DNA of 55,617 nucleotides from assembly GCF_028285565.1 (NCBI RefSeq), contig NZ_JANQOY010000019.1, positions 1 through 55,617 on the forward strand. Direction: 5' to 3'. The DNA comes from Acaryochloris sp. IP29b_bin.148. Its GTDB lineage: Bacteria; Cyanobacteriota; Cyanobacteriia; Thermosynechococcales; Thermosynechococcaceae. Position 1 is the stretch's first letter, and each line of letters opens with the position of its first letter. Under the pieces are notes generated by a model. It did not search any database and had not been told where the DNA came from. It worked only from the letters and a program-made list of their open reading frames with translations. The translations under genes were made by a program, and so were the position numbers. Positions 38,765 to 47,403 of the stretch are shown piece by piece.

Positions 38765-40414
38765 GTGTTTTCGGGCTTAACGCAAACCGCCTCTCGGCAG
38801 CGCGAAATTATTGAAGTTGTCCTCCGGAATGGTTGGGACTTCATGCAGCAATTATTGACCGGCGGCAAAGCCGATCAACCCGCTTTGCCCACACCAACGG
38901 TTCTTCGTAATATTCTTGTTGATTTAGGGCCAGTCTATGTGAAGTTGGGCCAACTTCTAAGTACTCGGCCTGACATTTTACCGGCGTCCTATATTGAGGT
39001 CTTATCCACGCTTCAAAGTGAGGTCCCTCCTGTTCCCTGGCCAGAGGTCAAAACCGTTATTCAGCAGCAAATTGCTCAAGAGCTGCGTGCCCAATTTAAG
39101 GAGGTTGATCCAACCCCAGTTGCCTCCGGGTCCATTGCTCAAGTGCACCGCGCTACTCTCGCGAATGGCCAGCCCGTTGCGATCAAAATCCAGCGACCGG
39201 GGATTGACCTCATTGTTAATCAAGATATTACCCTGATTCGCACGCTAGCCGACCTAGCCTCACGCACCGATATTGGCAAAGACTATGACCTCAAGGCCTT
39301 AGCAGAAGAGTTTTCCAGTGCACTTTTAGACGAATTGGACTTTACGGTTGAAGCGAGACATACGGAACAGCTGCGCCAGAATTTATCCAGGAGCCGCTGG
39401 TTCGAGCCACAGCAGTTGGTGATTCCCAAAATTAATGTGGCGTTAACCACCCAGAAAGTGCTGGTCATGCAATGGCTAGACGGTGAGCCGCTGCTGTCAG
39501 CGAATTTACCGGTGACCCAACAAGAGCCACAAGTCAATGCAGCGCGGCGGCGGGTAACGACGCTCCTGTTTCGGGCCTTTCTTCAGCAGATCTATGTGGA
39601 TGGCTTTTTCCATGCGGATCCTCATCCGGGCAACTTATACTATCTGCGAGATGGTCGAGCAGCCATTCTCGATTGTGGGATGGTGGGGCGGTTAGATCCC
39701 AACACTCAGCAAATTTTGACGGAGATGCTACTCGCCATTGTTGATCTGGATGCCCAACGCTGTAGTCAACTAACGTTGCAATTGGCAAAAACAAGGCGAA
39801 CTGATAATCTCGCCCAGTTGGAAAGTGATTTCGAAGCTTTGCTGCGGAAGTACTATAACCGCAATCTTGCTGAGATTAATCTGGGAGAGGTGTTGTATGA
39901 GGTCCTCCAGGTGGCCCGCAGTAATAAGCTACAGCTGCCTGGCAATGTGGGTTTGTATGTCAAGGCCTTAGCGAATTTGGAAGGGGCCGCTCGAACCTTT
40001 GATCCAAAATTTAATGTGTTGGATGAAGTCAAGCCCTTGATGAGTGACTTATTCCGACGGCAGTTAGTGGGCGAAGATCCGCTGCCAACCTTGTTGCGAA
40101 TGGCACTGGATGTCAAGAATTTATCGTTGCGATCGCCCCGTCAACTCGAACAACTTCTGGATCAAGTGACATCAGAATCGTTGCAGTGGAACTTGAATTT
40201 ATTGGGGCTTAATGGCTTGCGGCTGACCTTAGACAATGCTGCCAATCGCCTCTCTTTCAGTATTTTGGTAGGGTCGCTGATTATGGGAGCAGCCATGATT
40301 TCAGCGGAAAAACAGACGGCACTGTACTGGCTTAGCAATACGTTGTTTGCCGTAGCGAGCTTCCTGGGATTGTGGTTGGCGATCAGTATTTTGCGGTCGG
40401 GCAACCTGCGCTAA
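38765..40414 (+). CDS. ABC1/UbiB (AarF) family atypical kinase
   Basis: A 549-residue atypical kinase with GTG start 38765, preceded by AGGAGG four bases away. It holds the family KxGQ motif (YVKLGQLLSTRPD), an alanine-rich loop (VASGSIAQVHRA), an ATP lysine in VAIKIQRPG, the catalytic loop FHADPHPGN and a metal motif written DCG rather than DFG (AAILDCGMVGRL). Two C-terminal hydrophobic segments may anchor it. In phototrophs ABC1 kinases affect quinone and prenyl-lipid metabolism; the substrate here is unknown. Confidence 0.92.
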   Translation: MFSGLTQTASRQREIIEVVLRNGWDFMQQLLTGGKADQPALPTPTVLRNILVDLGPVYVKLGQLLSTRPDILPASYIEVLSTLQSEVPPVPWPEVKTVIQQQIAQELRAQFKEVDPTPVASGSIAQVHRATLANGQPVAIKIQRPGIDLIVNQDITLIRTLADLASRTDIGKDYDLKALAEEFSSALLDELDFTVEARHTEQLRQNLSRSRWFEPQQLVIPKINVALTTQKVLVMQWLDGEPLLSANLPVTQQEPQVNAARRRVTTLLFRAFLQQIYVDGFFHADPHPGNLYYLRDGRAAILDCGMVGRLDPNTQQILTEMLLAIVDLDAQRCSQLTLQLAKTRRTDNLAQLESDFEALLRKYYNRNLAEINLGEVLYEVLQVARSNKLQLPGNVGLYVKALANLEGAARTFDPKFNVLDEVKPLMSDLFRRQLVGEDPLPTLLRMALDVKNLSLRSPRQLEQLLDQVTSESLQWNLNLLGLNGLRLTLDNAANRLSFSILVGSLIMGAAMISAEKQTALYWLSNTLFAVASFLGLWLAISILRSGNLR

Positions 40415-40727
40415 ATCGAAGTTGGCCTTTGTTGATTGAAGTCAGGTCGATTGAGTTAGGGCTGTGGGCTTAAACTAGGAATATTGCAGGGGTAGCTGCA
40501 TCTTCAGAGCAGTCCTATTTGTCACCACAGGCTTATTTAGCCAACATTCAGGACAGCCTTGTAGAATGTTAACTTATGTTATAAATTATAATTATTTATA
40601 ACGCTATTTCTACTGTCTTGCCGTTAACAGAGTGTTTGTGAGGATGAGCAGCTTGTCCATGAGTTGGCGCATCAGAACTCTGCGATCGCAAATATGACTT
40701 TATAAATTTCTTGGAGATACAGGTCCC
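40415..40727. other. 313-bp promoter region of the RpaB-like gene
   Basis: It lies between the ABC1 kinase and the response regulator. Apart from the HLR1-like site and an overlapping AT-rich inverted repeat (TTATAAAT 40579-40586, ATTTATAA 40594-40601), nothing gene-like is seen. Confidence 0.7.
40568..40585 (+). promoter_or_regulatory. HLR1-like direct repeat (possible RpaB site)
   Basis: GTTAACTT-AT-GTTATAAA has the layout of HLR1, two (G/T)TTACAWW units separated by two bases. Mismatches: two in the first unit, one in the second. It sits about 145 bp upstream of an RpaB-like gene, so autoregulation is possible. Confidence 0.35.
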
Positions 40728-41480
40728 TTGGGTAGGCAACATAAGATCCTGGTTGTTGATGATGAAGCGACCATCCGTCGTATTTTAGCGACCCGCCTAT
40801 CAATGGTGGGGTATGAAGTGATTGTTGCTGCTGATGGTGTCGAAGCCCTAGAACAGTTTGAGGCTGAAAAACCCGATTTAATTGTCTTGGATGTGATGAT
40901 GCCCAAGATGAACGGGCTTCAGGTTTGCCAGACGTTGCGGCAGACCACCGGGGTTCCCATTATTATGCTGACAGCCTTGGGGGAAGTGAGCGATCGGATC
41001 AAGGGATTAGAGTTAGGTGCAGACGATTACTTACCTAAACCCTTCTCTCCTAAAGAATTAGAAAGCAGAATTCAGGCTATCTTAAGGCGTACCGTGTCTG
41101 CAAAGACTGTGGGCAAGGGAACAAACGGCTCTAAGGATCAAGTGATCATGGAAATTGGACCGTTACGGATTGAAACCCATAAACGCCAGGTGTACCTGCA
41201 CGGACAACGCGTTCAGCTCACAGGGATTGAGTTTGATGTCCTCAAGTTATTAGTCTCAAAAGCCGGGCAAACGGTGTCTCGCTCCGATATCCTGCAGCAA
41301 GTTTGGGGCTATTCTGCCAACCACTATGCTGATTTGCGAGTAGTGGATGTTAATGTCTCTCGCTTGCGATCCAAAATTGGCGACAGCTCTAAGCAACCCG
41401 AATTTATCCATACGGATTGGGGGATTGGCTATTTTTTTCAAAAGATGAGAAAAACATCCCCTGAACAAGTGATGTGTTAG
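40728..41480 (+). CDS. rpaB: OmpR/PhoB-family response regulator, RpaB/Ycf27-like
   Basis: A 250-residue two-component regulator. The receiver (5-120) has ILVVDDEATIRRIL, phospho-Asp in LIVLDVMMPK and Lys in LPKPFSPKELE. A linker leads to a winged-helix domain (about 145-245) with RVVDVNVSRLRSKIGD and GYFFQKM. The receiver is very close to RpaB/Ycf27, which controls light and photosystem genes from HLR1 sites. The start is TTG 40728 because the frame has no nearer ATG and a stop lies 30 bases upstream. It could be a second RpaB-type paralogue, so the symbol is tentative. Confidence 0.82.
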   Translation: MGRQHKILVVDDEATIRRILATRLSMVGYEVIVAADGVEALEQFEAEKPDLIVLDVMMPKMNGLQVCQTLRQTTGVPIIMLTALGEVSDRIKGLELGADDYLPKPFSPKELESRIQAILRRTVSAKTVGKGTNGSKDQVIMEIGPLRIETHKRQVYLHGQRVQLTGIEFDVLKLLVSKAGQTVSRSDILQQVWGYSANHYADLRVVDVNVSRLRSKIGDSSKQPEFIHTDWGIGYFFQKMRKTSPEQVMC

Positions 41481-41639
41481 CTTGGCTTGCGATCGCAATG
41501 CGGTCAATCCACTCCATATGATGGCGTTGGCAACCCTTGTTCACAGTCTGCTGTCCAATCTATTTCATAGAACGGCGATGGTTTGCTATCCTGAGCAAGA
41601 TTTATCAAGTGAATTCATTGGAAGTAAGGACTCAAGACT

Positions 41640-42083
41640 ATGGGGTTGAAGGATCAGTTTGAAAATGAAGACAAGCAGGCCAGCATTGCCGCCGATTGTG
41701 CTCAATTGATGGATGAGCAAGTGGCGACCAAAACTGGACTCTCTGGTTTGGCCATCAAGACAGCATATCGAGCGTTTAAAGGCATTGGCCCTGGCTACAT
41801 TCCTAGAGTTCTACAAAGCTTAGTTCCTCAGGCCTTGGATGCGCTAGACCCCATGTGGACGGAAGGGATGCAATCCGGTGATCCTGTAAAGCATCTCAGT
41901 CAAAATTCCTCAGCAACAGCAGATGTATTGCTAGGCGTAACGGATCAAAAATTGAGTCAGGCCAAAAATAAAATTGTGATTGCTACCTATAAGAAGGTTC
42001 GCAAATCCGTGAAGGGAGATGTGGAAGAAGCGGTGCCCGGTTTAGCCCAAATTCTGGGAAATTATGCCAACACATCGATTTGA
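41640..42083 (+). CDS. DUF6918-like protein
   Basis: A 147-residue soluble helical protein: MGLKDQFENEDKQASIAADC and DEQVATKTGLSGLAIKTAYR. From memory this resembles the DUF6918 family, found across actinobacteria and cyanobacteria; no function is known. No signal peptide or membrane helix. It is 160 bp after the RpaB-like gene on the same strand and may have its own promoter. Confidence 0.7.
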   Translation: MGLKDQFENEDKQASIAADCAQLMDEQVATKTGLSGLAIKTAYRAFKGIGPGYIPRVLQSLVPQALDALDPMWTEGMQSGDPVKHLSQNSSATADVLLGVTDQKLSQAKNKIVIATYKKVRKSVKGDVEEAVPGLAQILGNYANTSI

Positions 42084-42119
42084 ACTCTCAGTACAGCAGT
42101 CGCCATTCTATTTAGGGCG

Positions 42120-42215
42120 CTAGGGACAAGACATGTCCATCTCGCCATAGCTTTCAAAGCCTTTTGGTTCAATCAGACGAGCCTTCAGCTTTTCGAGGGC
42201 CTCTCCACCCATCAT
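42120..42215 (-). CDS. Possible 31-residue ORF
   Basis: MMGGEALEKLKARLIEPKGF then ESYGEMDMSCP and TAG, from ATG 42213-42215. The same frame is open for another 25 codons upstream. There is no ribosome-binding site. It reads like the end of a protein, so it is a relic or a very short gene; the evidence does not decide. Confidence 0.25.
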   Translation of the reverse strand: MMGGEALEKLKARLIEPKGFESYGEMDMSCP

Positions 42216-42308
42216 GAAGGAGACAAGTCTATGCAAAACGTCTAAGTACAGGACAACACGCTTGAAACTTTTACTGTAAAACGATCAGCACTCACTCGTT
42301 TGCTCAGT

Positions 42309-42998
42309 CTAGGTGATGATATAAGCAATGGGATCTTCTAGACCTAGCTCGGCAAATGCAGCTAGGCGTAATTTGCAAGAGTCGCACTGACCACAGGCCT
42401 TGGGCGGTGTTCCCCCTCCATCACTGTAACAAGACCAAGTTTGTTCCCAAGGCACACCGAGACGATTCCCCAGATTGATAATGTCAGACTTATGCAAATT
42501 AATGAGAGGGGTACAGATTTCAATAGATTGGCCTTCACGACCTTGTTTAGTGCCTAGTCGAAATACCTCTTGCATGGCCTGGATAAAGTCAGGGCGGCAA
42601 TCGGGGTAGCCAGAATAGTCCAGTTGGTTGACTCCGATATATACCTGATCGGCAGCAATGGCTTCAGCGTAAGCGAGGGCAAAACTCAAGAAAATGGTGT
42701 TTCGAGCTGGGACATAGGTGGTCGGTATATGATTGGCCATCTCAGAAATTGAGCGGGTGGGGAGATCCATTTGGGTATCGGTAAGCGCAGATCCGCCCCA
42801 CAGCCGAAGATCAAAGGCCACGATTTGATGTTGCTGAACTTGAGCAGACTGTGCGATCACAACGGCTGCATCTAACTCTTGGCGATGGCGTTGCTGATAA
42901 TCAAAAGAAATGGCATAACACTCTGCACCATTCGCTTTGGCTTGGAATAAAACGGTTGAGGAGTCTAAGCCCCCTGACAATAACACCACTGCTTTCAT
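42309..42998 (-). CDS. queC: 7-cyano-7-deazaguanine synthase
   Basis: A 229-residue ATP-dependent enzyme that makes preQ0 from 7-carboxy-7-deazaguanine, feeding queuosine in tRNA. The PP-loop is LLSGGLDSST and the zinc cysteines are seen in SCYSDGGGTPPKACGQCDSC. The start has AAGGAG four bases upstream. It is a lone gene, so the other queuosine genes are elsewhere. Confidence 0.97.
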   Translation of the reverse strand: MKAVVLLSGGLDSSTVLFQAKANGAECYAISFDYQQRHRQELDAAVVIAQSAQVQQHQIVAFDLRLWGGSALTDTQMDLPTRSISEMANHIPTTYVPARNTIFLSFALAYAEAIAADQVYIGVNQLDYSGYPDCRPDFIQAMQEVFRLGTKQGREGQSIEICTPLINLHKSDIINLGNRLGVPWEQTWSCYSDGGGTPPKACGQCDSCKLRLAAFAELGLEDPIAYIIT

Positions 42999-43671
42999 AA
43001 GGCTCCTTGGGGGACTGATCAGTTGTTGCGCGCTATCCAGAGATAGGTCAAAGTCTTAAACGAGATATGGCTATCGTTCTGTATCCATACGCCACTGGAT
43101 GCCGAAGATAATAACGCCTTATTGTATCGACTTCTCAAGGGAAGTGTAGATAGGGGCATGAACATTACCTGAACCAAGACAGTATCCACCGTCAAAACGG
43201 TACCAGACCATGTTTTCTGTCCTCACCGTTGATTTCAGTGGGCAATCTCTACATAACACTCTATAGATACTGCATCCATGTCCCAATCACTGATTCTCAA
43301 GCCATATTTCTCAGTTATAAAGTGACTATTGCAGCCAACCAGACCAAAGAGCTGACATCATAAATGCTGCTAATGCTGCATCCCCTGATTCCTTTCAATC
43401 AAAAAAGATGAAGACTTTGTAAAGTATGTCTGCCATCATCCCCCTCCAAAACTAGAAAAGAACAAACACCTATAGCCTTAAGCCGAGCAACTTCAGCGAA
43501 AAATTACGCTGCACAAAGCCAGTCATAGCAAAGGTTCCCCAAAAAAATATAAATATCCATAGCAGTGACATGAATCACAATGCATAGGTTTGGGCATACT
43601 GGCAATAAGATTTAAAATATGTTAAGTTAATATTAGTTAACAACCTAAAGCATTCTAAAGGAAAGCAAATC
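42999..43671. other. 673-bp region without a recognised gene
   Basis: It lies between queC and the small membrane protein gene. The last 60 bases hold a likely promoter (TTAAAATAT, 43611-43620) and a palindromic GTTAA/TTAAC pair around 43625-43640. No tRNA, repeat array or protein frame is recognised. A small RNA or long leader is possible. Confidence 0.5.
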
Positions 43672-43824
43672 ATGTCTTCCGATTTCAACAAAGGCATCAT
43701 GAAGTTCGACAACGCTGATAACCCCTTCACCGTTGCTGTATCAGCCATCATTATTTTTGGTAGCATTGGTCTTCTGATTGGCTGGAGCTTAGAGACAGCA
43801 TACTTAGTTGGCCAACTGGGCTAA
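43672..43824 (+). CDS. Small single-helix membrane protein, 50 residues
   Basis: ATG 43672 follows AAGGA by about nine bases. The first 19 residues are polar (MSSDFNKGIMKFDNADNPF), then one hydrophobic helix (VAVSAIIIFGSIGLLIGWSL) and a short end. It resembles in size the small subunits of photosynthetic complexes but I recognise no known Psa, Psb, Pet or Ndh subunit, and the chlorophyll-binding motif of high-light-inducible proteins is absent. The codons, ribosome site and promoter-like sequence upstream support a real gene. Its last four bases overlap the end of comF. Confidence 0.75.
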   Translation: MSSDFNKGIMKFDNADNPFTVAVSAIIIFGSIGLLIGWSLETAYLVGQLG

Positions 43825-44486
43825 GCTTTGGCAATCACTGCCACTCCCACGACCTGTAAGCCAGCGTCTCTCAGCGTTTGCGTAGCTGCATAAACCGTTG
43901 CTCCTGTTGTATAGATATCATCTAGCAACAAAATCGGTTTCCGATTGATTTGATGGGAAAACTGGGACGCCACACTAAAAGCCTGAGCCACATTGGCAAA
44001 GCGTTCCGACGGCGTTAGGTTGAACTGAGCCGTTGTCTCTCGCACTCGAAAGAGTCCGTGAGCGGTTAATGTCAGACCTGTCACATGGCAAAACTCTCTG
44101 GCGATCAAAGTTGCCTGGTTGTAGCCGCGTTTTTCTTCCCGTACCCGGTGTAATGGGATAGGCAAAACCACGGGTCGAAACGAGTGAGGTTGAGTTTCTA
44201 GCCAGGCCAGCCCCAACTGTAATCCTAAAAATTGAGCAATCTTGGCTTTTTGACTATATTTCAATTGGGCAAGAGCTTGTCTGAGGAACCCCTGATATTG
44301 CCCCCATGCGAGTAAGCGTAAGTCATCGTCACGCATAACAGATGCCAGGTTTCGGCAGTCCTCTAGTTGATGACGGCAGTCTGTACACAAGATGTCCAGA
44401 GCAGACCGCTCACACATCGCACACTGCGGTTTAAAGCTGAGCTGACGTATCTGGGATAACAGCAATTTTCCCCATTGAAGACTCAT
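43821..44486 (-). CDS. ComF-family phosphoribosyltransferase-like protein
   Basis: A 221-residue protein. Four cysteines near the N-terminus (CAMCERSALDILCTDC) form a zinc finger, and the PRPP-binding motif is ILLLDDIYTTGATV. ComF proteins take part in DNA uptake in competent bacteria and in replication repair; cyanobacteria are often naturally competent. It is convergent with the small membrane protein gene. Confidence 0.9.
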   Translation of the reverse strand: MSLQWGKLLLSQIRQLSFKPQCAMCERSALDILCTDCRHQLEDCRNLASVMRDDDLRLLAWGQYQGFLRQALAQLKYSQKAKIAQFLGLQLGLAWLETQPHSFRPVVLPIPLHRVREEKRGYNQATLIAREFCHVTGLTLTAHGLFRVRETTAQFNLTPSERFANVAQAFSVASQFSHQINRKPILLLDDIYTTGATVYAATQTLRDAGLQVVGVAVIAKA

Positions 44487-44622
44487 ATTGTGTCCAAAAT
44501 AAAGGCCTCATCAGTCGCTGTGGCGACTTTGCCAGCGGCACTTAAATTATCTATTATTTCCAGATTGTCTTTCATATTACGATTGGGAACTAAAGATATC
44601 GATATATTGCTTCATAGGCTTT

Positions 44623-47013
44623 GTGATATCTCCTGAACCGGTAGGGGTTTGGACTAGGATGAGATCGGCTACTCAAGACTTTTCTGTGGAAAGCCTGTAT
44701 TGGTTCGATCAATTTCAAAACGCTCATCCCTCGGTGGTGGGTCAAGCTGCGCAGGAATTAAGCGACCTGGCCCAAAGTGATGTTCCAGTCTTGTCTGGAC
44801 TGGTGCTGAGCGCCACTGCACTTCAGGATTTCTGTCACTCAGTTCCTTGGTCTTCCCCTTTCCTGAGCGATTTTCCTCACCTGAGTTTACGCCTACAACA
44901 AGAGCAACCGTTTCAACTGCAGGCAGTTGCCGATGAAATTTGCCAAGGGTTAAAAACGACCTCATTTCCTCCCCAATGGTTGCAAAGGATTTTGGCAGAC
45001 TTGCAACCTCTCCCGGGTAATGGTATTCGTTTGACGCCTTCTTTGGCGCTTCCTCAACGATGGGCCGAACATATCTCCCATATCCTTAGGATGTTGCCAG
45101 TCCACTATTGTCAACGAACACCAGTATCTGTTGAGCAGGCGATTAAGCAGGTATGGTCTTGTCTCTATACGGCTCAGACCCTATTTTTGCTTCAAGATCT
45201 GGCCATTCCTATCGAACAGGTCAAGTTAGGGATTATCTTTCAACCGGTTGAGTTGGTTCAGGCTGCAGGTTTCTTGACCCTCACCCCAACCCACTTCCAT
45301 ATTCAAGCCACTTCTGGTCTGAGTCAGGGCATTTTGGCAGGAGAAGTACTGCCTGATCTCTATTCCTTTGACCGCCAAACGGAAACTTGGCAGCAAGATA
45401 GAGGTAATATTACCTGTTCCTATCAAGCCACTCCCCTGAACCCTGCCTTAGCCAAAGCCGATACTGTAGTGAGTACTACTCTAGACCCCGCCCGAAAACA
45501 AGCCTTTGTTTTGAACACTAAAGGGTTGCAGCAACTGTTGACTTTGGCCCAAAAGCTCTCCTCATCCTCTCTGTCTCTACCTGTTGTGGAATGGGTGATC
45601 GCCCCTCGTGATCCTGAAAACCTAAAAATTGTCAGTGTGTGGACGGAGCCTCCTTTACCGTTGCCGCCATTGAGATCGACCCCAGATGGGCCGAGAGTCA
45701 GTGCTGACGGCCCACCTGCTATAGTCCAAGGATTGGCTGCTGCCATCGGACAAGTGAAGGCGCCGCTGGTGGTCTTGGAGGACCGTCACCCCGTTCCCCC
45801 TCAGGACGTGATCGGCCAGATTGTCGTTGTGGACCGTGTGGTGCCAACAGATGTGGTGTGGCTACAGCAGGTGGCAGGATTGATCTGTACCACAGGCGGT
45901 TATACATCTCACGGTGCGATTATGGCGCGTGAATTAGGATTACCTGCTGTGGTAGGTGCAACTTCTGCATTAGAGATTTTTCAATCTGGCCAGGTCGTCG
46001 TGCTAGATGGTGCTCAAGGTCAGGTATATGATGCCTCTCAGTTGCGCCTGAGAACACAGGATACGGCTACGCCCAAGGATCAATATCCGGTTGAGTCCCC
46101 CCCCCTAAACACACAAGTGTGGGTCAATTTAAGTCAACCCAAATTACTCAAGCGAGCACTACAATTACCGGTGCAAGGTGTCGGCTTGTTGAGGTCTGAA
46201 TGGTTTCTACTCGATATTTGCCAAGGACAATTACCTAGCGTTTGGATTCAACAGCAGGGTGCGACCCAATTTGTGGCGCATCTGAGTCAGCATTTACAGT
46301 CGTTTGTCCAAGCTTGGTCTCCTCGTCCAGTGTTTTATCGTTCGCTGGATTTGAAGAATAATGCATTGATTGGCGTTTCCACAGACCTATCCTTGGAAAC
46401 CGAGCATTCTATGTTGGGCTTGCGGGGGGCCTCGCATTATGTCTATGACTCAGCGCTATTCGATCTGGAATTGCGGGCGTTGGCCCATCTTTATGGTCAG
46501 GGCTGCTCAAATCTGCGGTTGATTCTGCCCTTTGTTCGCTCGGTGGAGGAATTTATATTCTGCCGCGATCGCATCCAAGCGACGGGCCTTGATATCCAGA
46601 TCTGGATGATGGCGGAGGTGCCTGCTGTCTTGTTTCAGCTCCCTGAGTATGTGGAGGCAGGTGTGCAAGGCATTGCGATTGGCACCAGCGATCTCACACA
46701 GCTCCTGTTAGGAGTGGATCGAGATCATCCTTACCTAACCCAGCAATACTCTGAAGATCATCCGGCTGTGGTGGCGGCCATGTCTCAGTTGGTGCAGACT
46801 GCTCAGCGCTTAGGTATTCCCTGCTCCATTTGTGGTCAAGCCCCTGTGCATCATCCTCAACTGGTTGAAACGTTTGTAGAATGGGGTGTCACAGCTATTT
46901 CCGTGGATATGGTCGCAGTGGCAGAGACTCAGCGTGCGATCGCCAACGCGGAACAACGCCTTCAAGTAGAGGGCGAATCTGTTCTCCATCCTTCGGCTAC
47001 CCAAAACGGTTGA
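44623..47013 (+). CDS. PEP-synthase-like protein with a degenerate nucleotide-binding half
   Basis: 796 residues from GTG 44623, with ATG 44659 as an alternative. The middle phosphohistidine domain is intact (His in TTGGYTSHGAIMARELG), and so is the C-terminal PEP/pyruvate barrel: GVGLLRSE, FYRSLD, MAEVPAVLFQLPEY, CSICGQAP. The N-terminal ATP-grasp half (about 1-340) keeps the overall outline but lacks the GGKGA and RSSA-x-ED motifs needed for nucleotide binding. It may not make PEP from pyruvate, and might act as a phosphocarrier or regulator. A related cyanobacterial protein is annotated as PEP synthase (Slr0301 type). Confidence 0.75.
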   Translation: MISPEPVGVWTRMRSATQDFSVESLYWFDQFQNAHPSVVGQAAQELSDLAQSDVPVLSGLVLSATALQDFCHSVPWSSPFLSDFPHLSLRLQQEQPFQLQAVADEICQGLKTTSFPPQWLQRILADLQPLPGNGIRLTPSLALPQRWAEHISHILRMLPVHYCQRTPVSVEQAIKQVWSCLYTAQTLFLLQDLAIPIEQVKLGIIFQPVELVQAAGFLTLTPTHFHIQATSGLSQGILAGEVLPDLYSFDRQTETWQQDRGNITCSYQATPLNPALAKADTVVSTTLDPARKQAFVLNTKGLQQLLTLAQKLSSSSLSLPVVEWVIAPRDPENLKIVSVWTEPPLPLPPLRSTPDGPRVSADGPPAIVQGLAAAIGQVKAPLVVLEDRHPVPPQDVIGQIVVVDRVVPTDVVWLQQVAGLICTTGGYTSHGAIMARELGLPAVVGATSALEIFQSGQVVVLDGAQGQVYDASQLRLRTQDTATPKDQYPVESPPLNTQVWVNLSQPKLLKRALQLPVQGVGLLRSEWFLLDICQGQLPSVWIQQQGATQFVAHLSQHLQSFVQAWSPRPVFYRSLDLKNNALIGVSTDLSLETEHSMLGLRGASHYVYDSALFDLELRALAHLYGQGCSNLRLILPFVRSVEEFIFCRDRIQATGLDIQIWMMAEVPAVLFQLPEYVEAGVQGIAIGTSDLTQLLLGVDRDHPYLTQQYSEDHPAVVAAMSQLVQTAQRLGIPCSICGQAPVHHPQLVETFVEWGVTAISVDMVAVAETQRAIANAEQRLQVEGESVLHPSATQNG

Positions 47014-47076
47014 TGGGCTGAGATAATGACTGTGGGCGTCTCGGATACGTCTGGTTCCTAATTGTTTTTTCCCGCC

Positions 47077-47403
47077 ATGCAAACTTATCACTACGCCCTT
47101 GCGAGTCAACACTATCTCTTTGAAGAAGAGCCCTTTGAGGAAGTGCTCAAAGAGCGCCATCGCTACTACCAAGAGAAAAATAAAGAGATTGACTTTTGGG
47201 TTGTGAAGCAGCCTGCTTTTTTAGAACTGCCAGAAATGCAGGAGATTAAAGCCAAATGCCCCCAACCTTGTGCAGCGATTGTATCGACCAATCCCACCTT
47301 TGTTACCTGGTTAAAGCTGCGCTTGGAGTATGTCTATGTTAGTGAGTTTCAAGCCCCCTCAGAAGCCATTCCCGATCCCCTGGCTTCTCTTGCCTCTGTT
47401 TGA
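47077..47403 (+). CDS. ycf54: Ycf54, subunit of the Mg-protoporphyrin ester cyclase
   Basis: A 108-residue protein from ATG 47077 (MQTYHYALASQHYLFEEEPF). KCPQPCAAIVSTNPTFVTWL and LRLEYVYVSEF are hallmark segments of Ycf54. It is needed for the oxidative cyclase that makes the fifth ring of chlorophyll. Its last 45 bases overlap the 3' end of the MscS gene on the other strand. Confidence 0.95.
   Translation: MQTYHYALASQHYLFEEEPFEEVLKERHRYYQEKNKEIDFWVVKQPAFLELPEMQEIKAKCPQPCAAIVSTNPTFVTWLKLRLEYVYVSEFQAPSEAIPDPLASLASV

Noticed and set aside
42999..43671. tRNA or CRISPR array in the long gap after queC
   Set aside because: No T-loop consensus with a matching acceptor stem and no regularly spaced repeats are visible; the same holds for the rest of the window.
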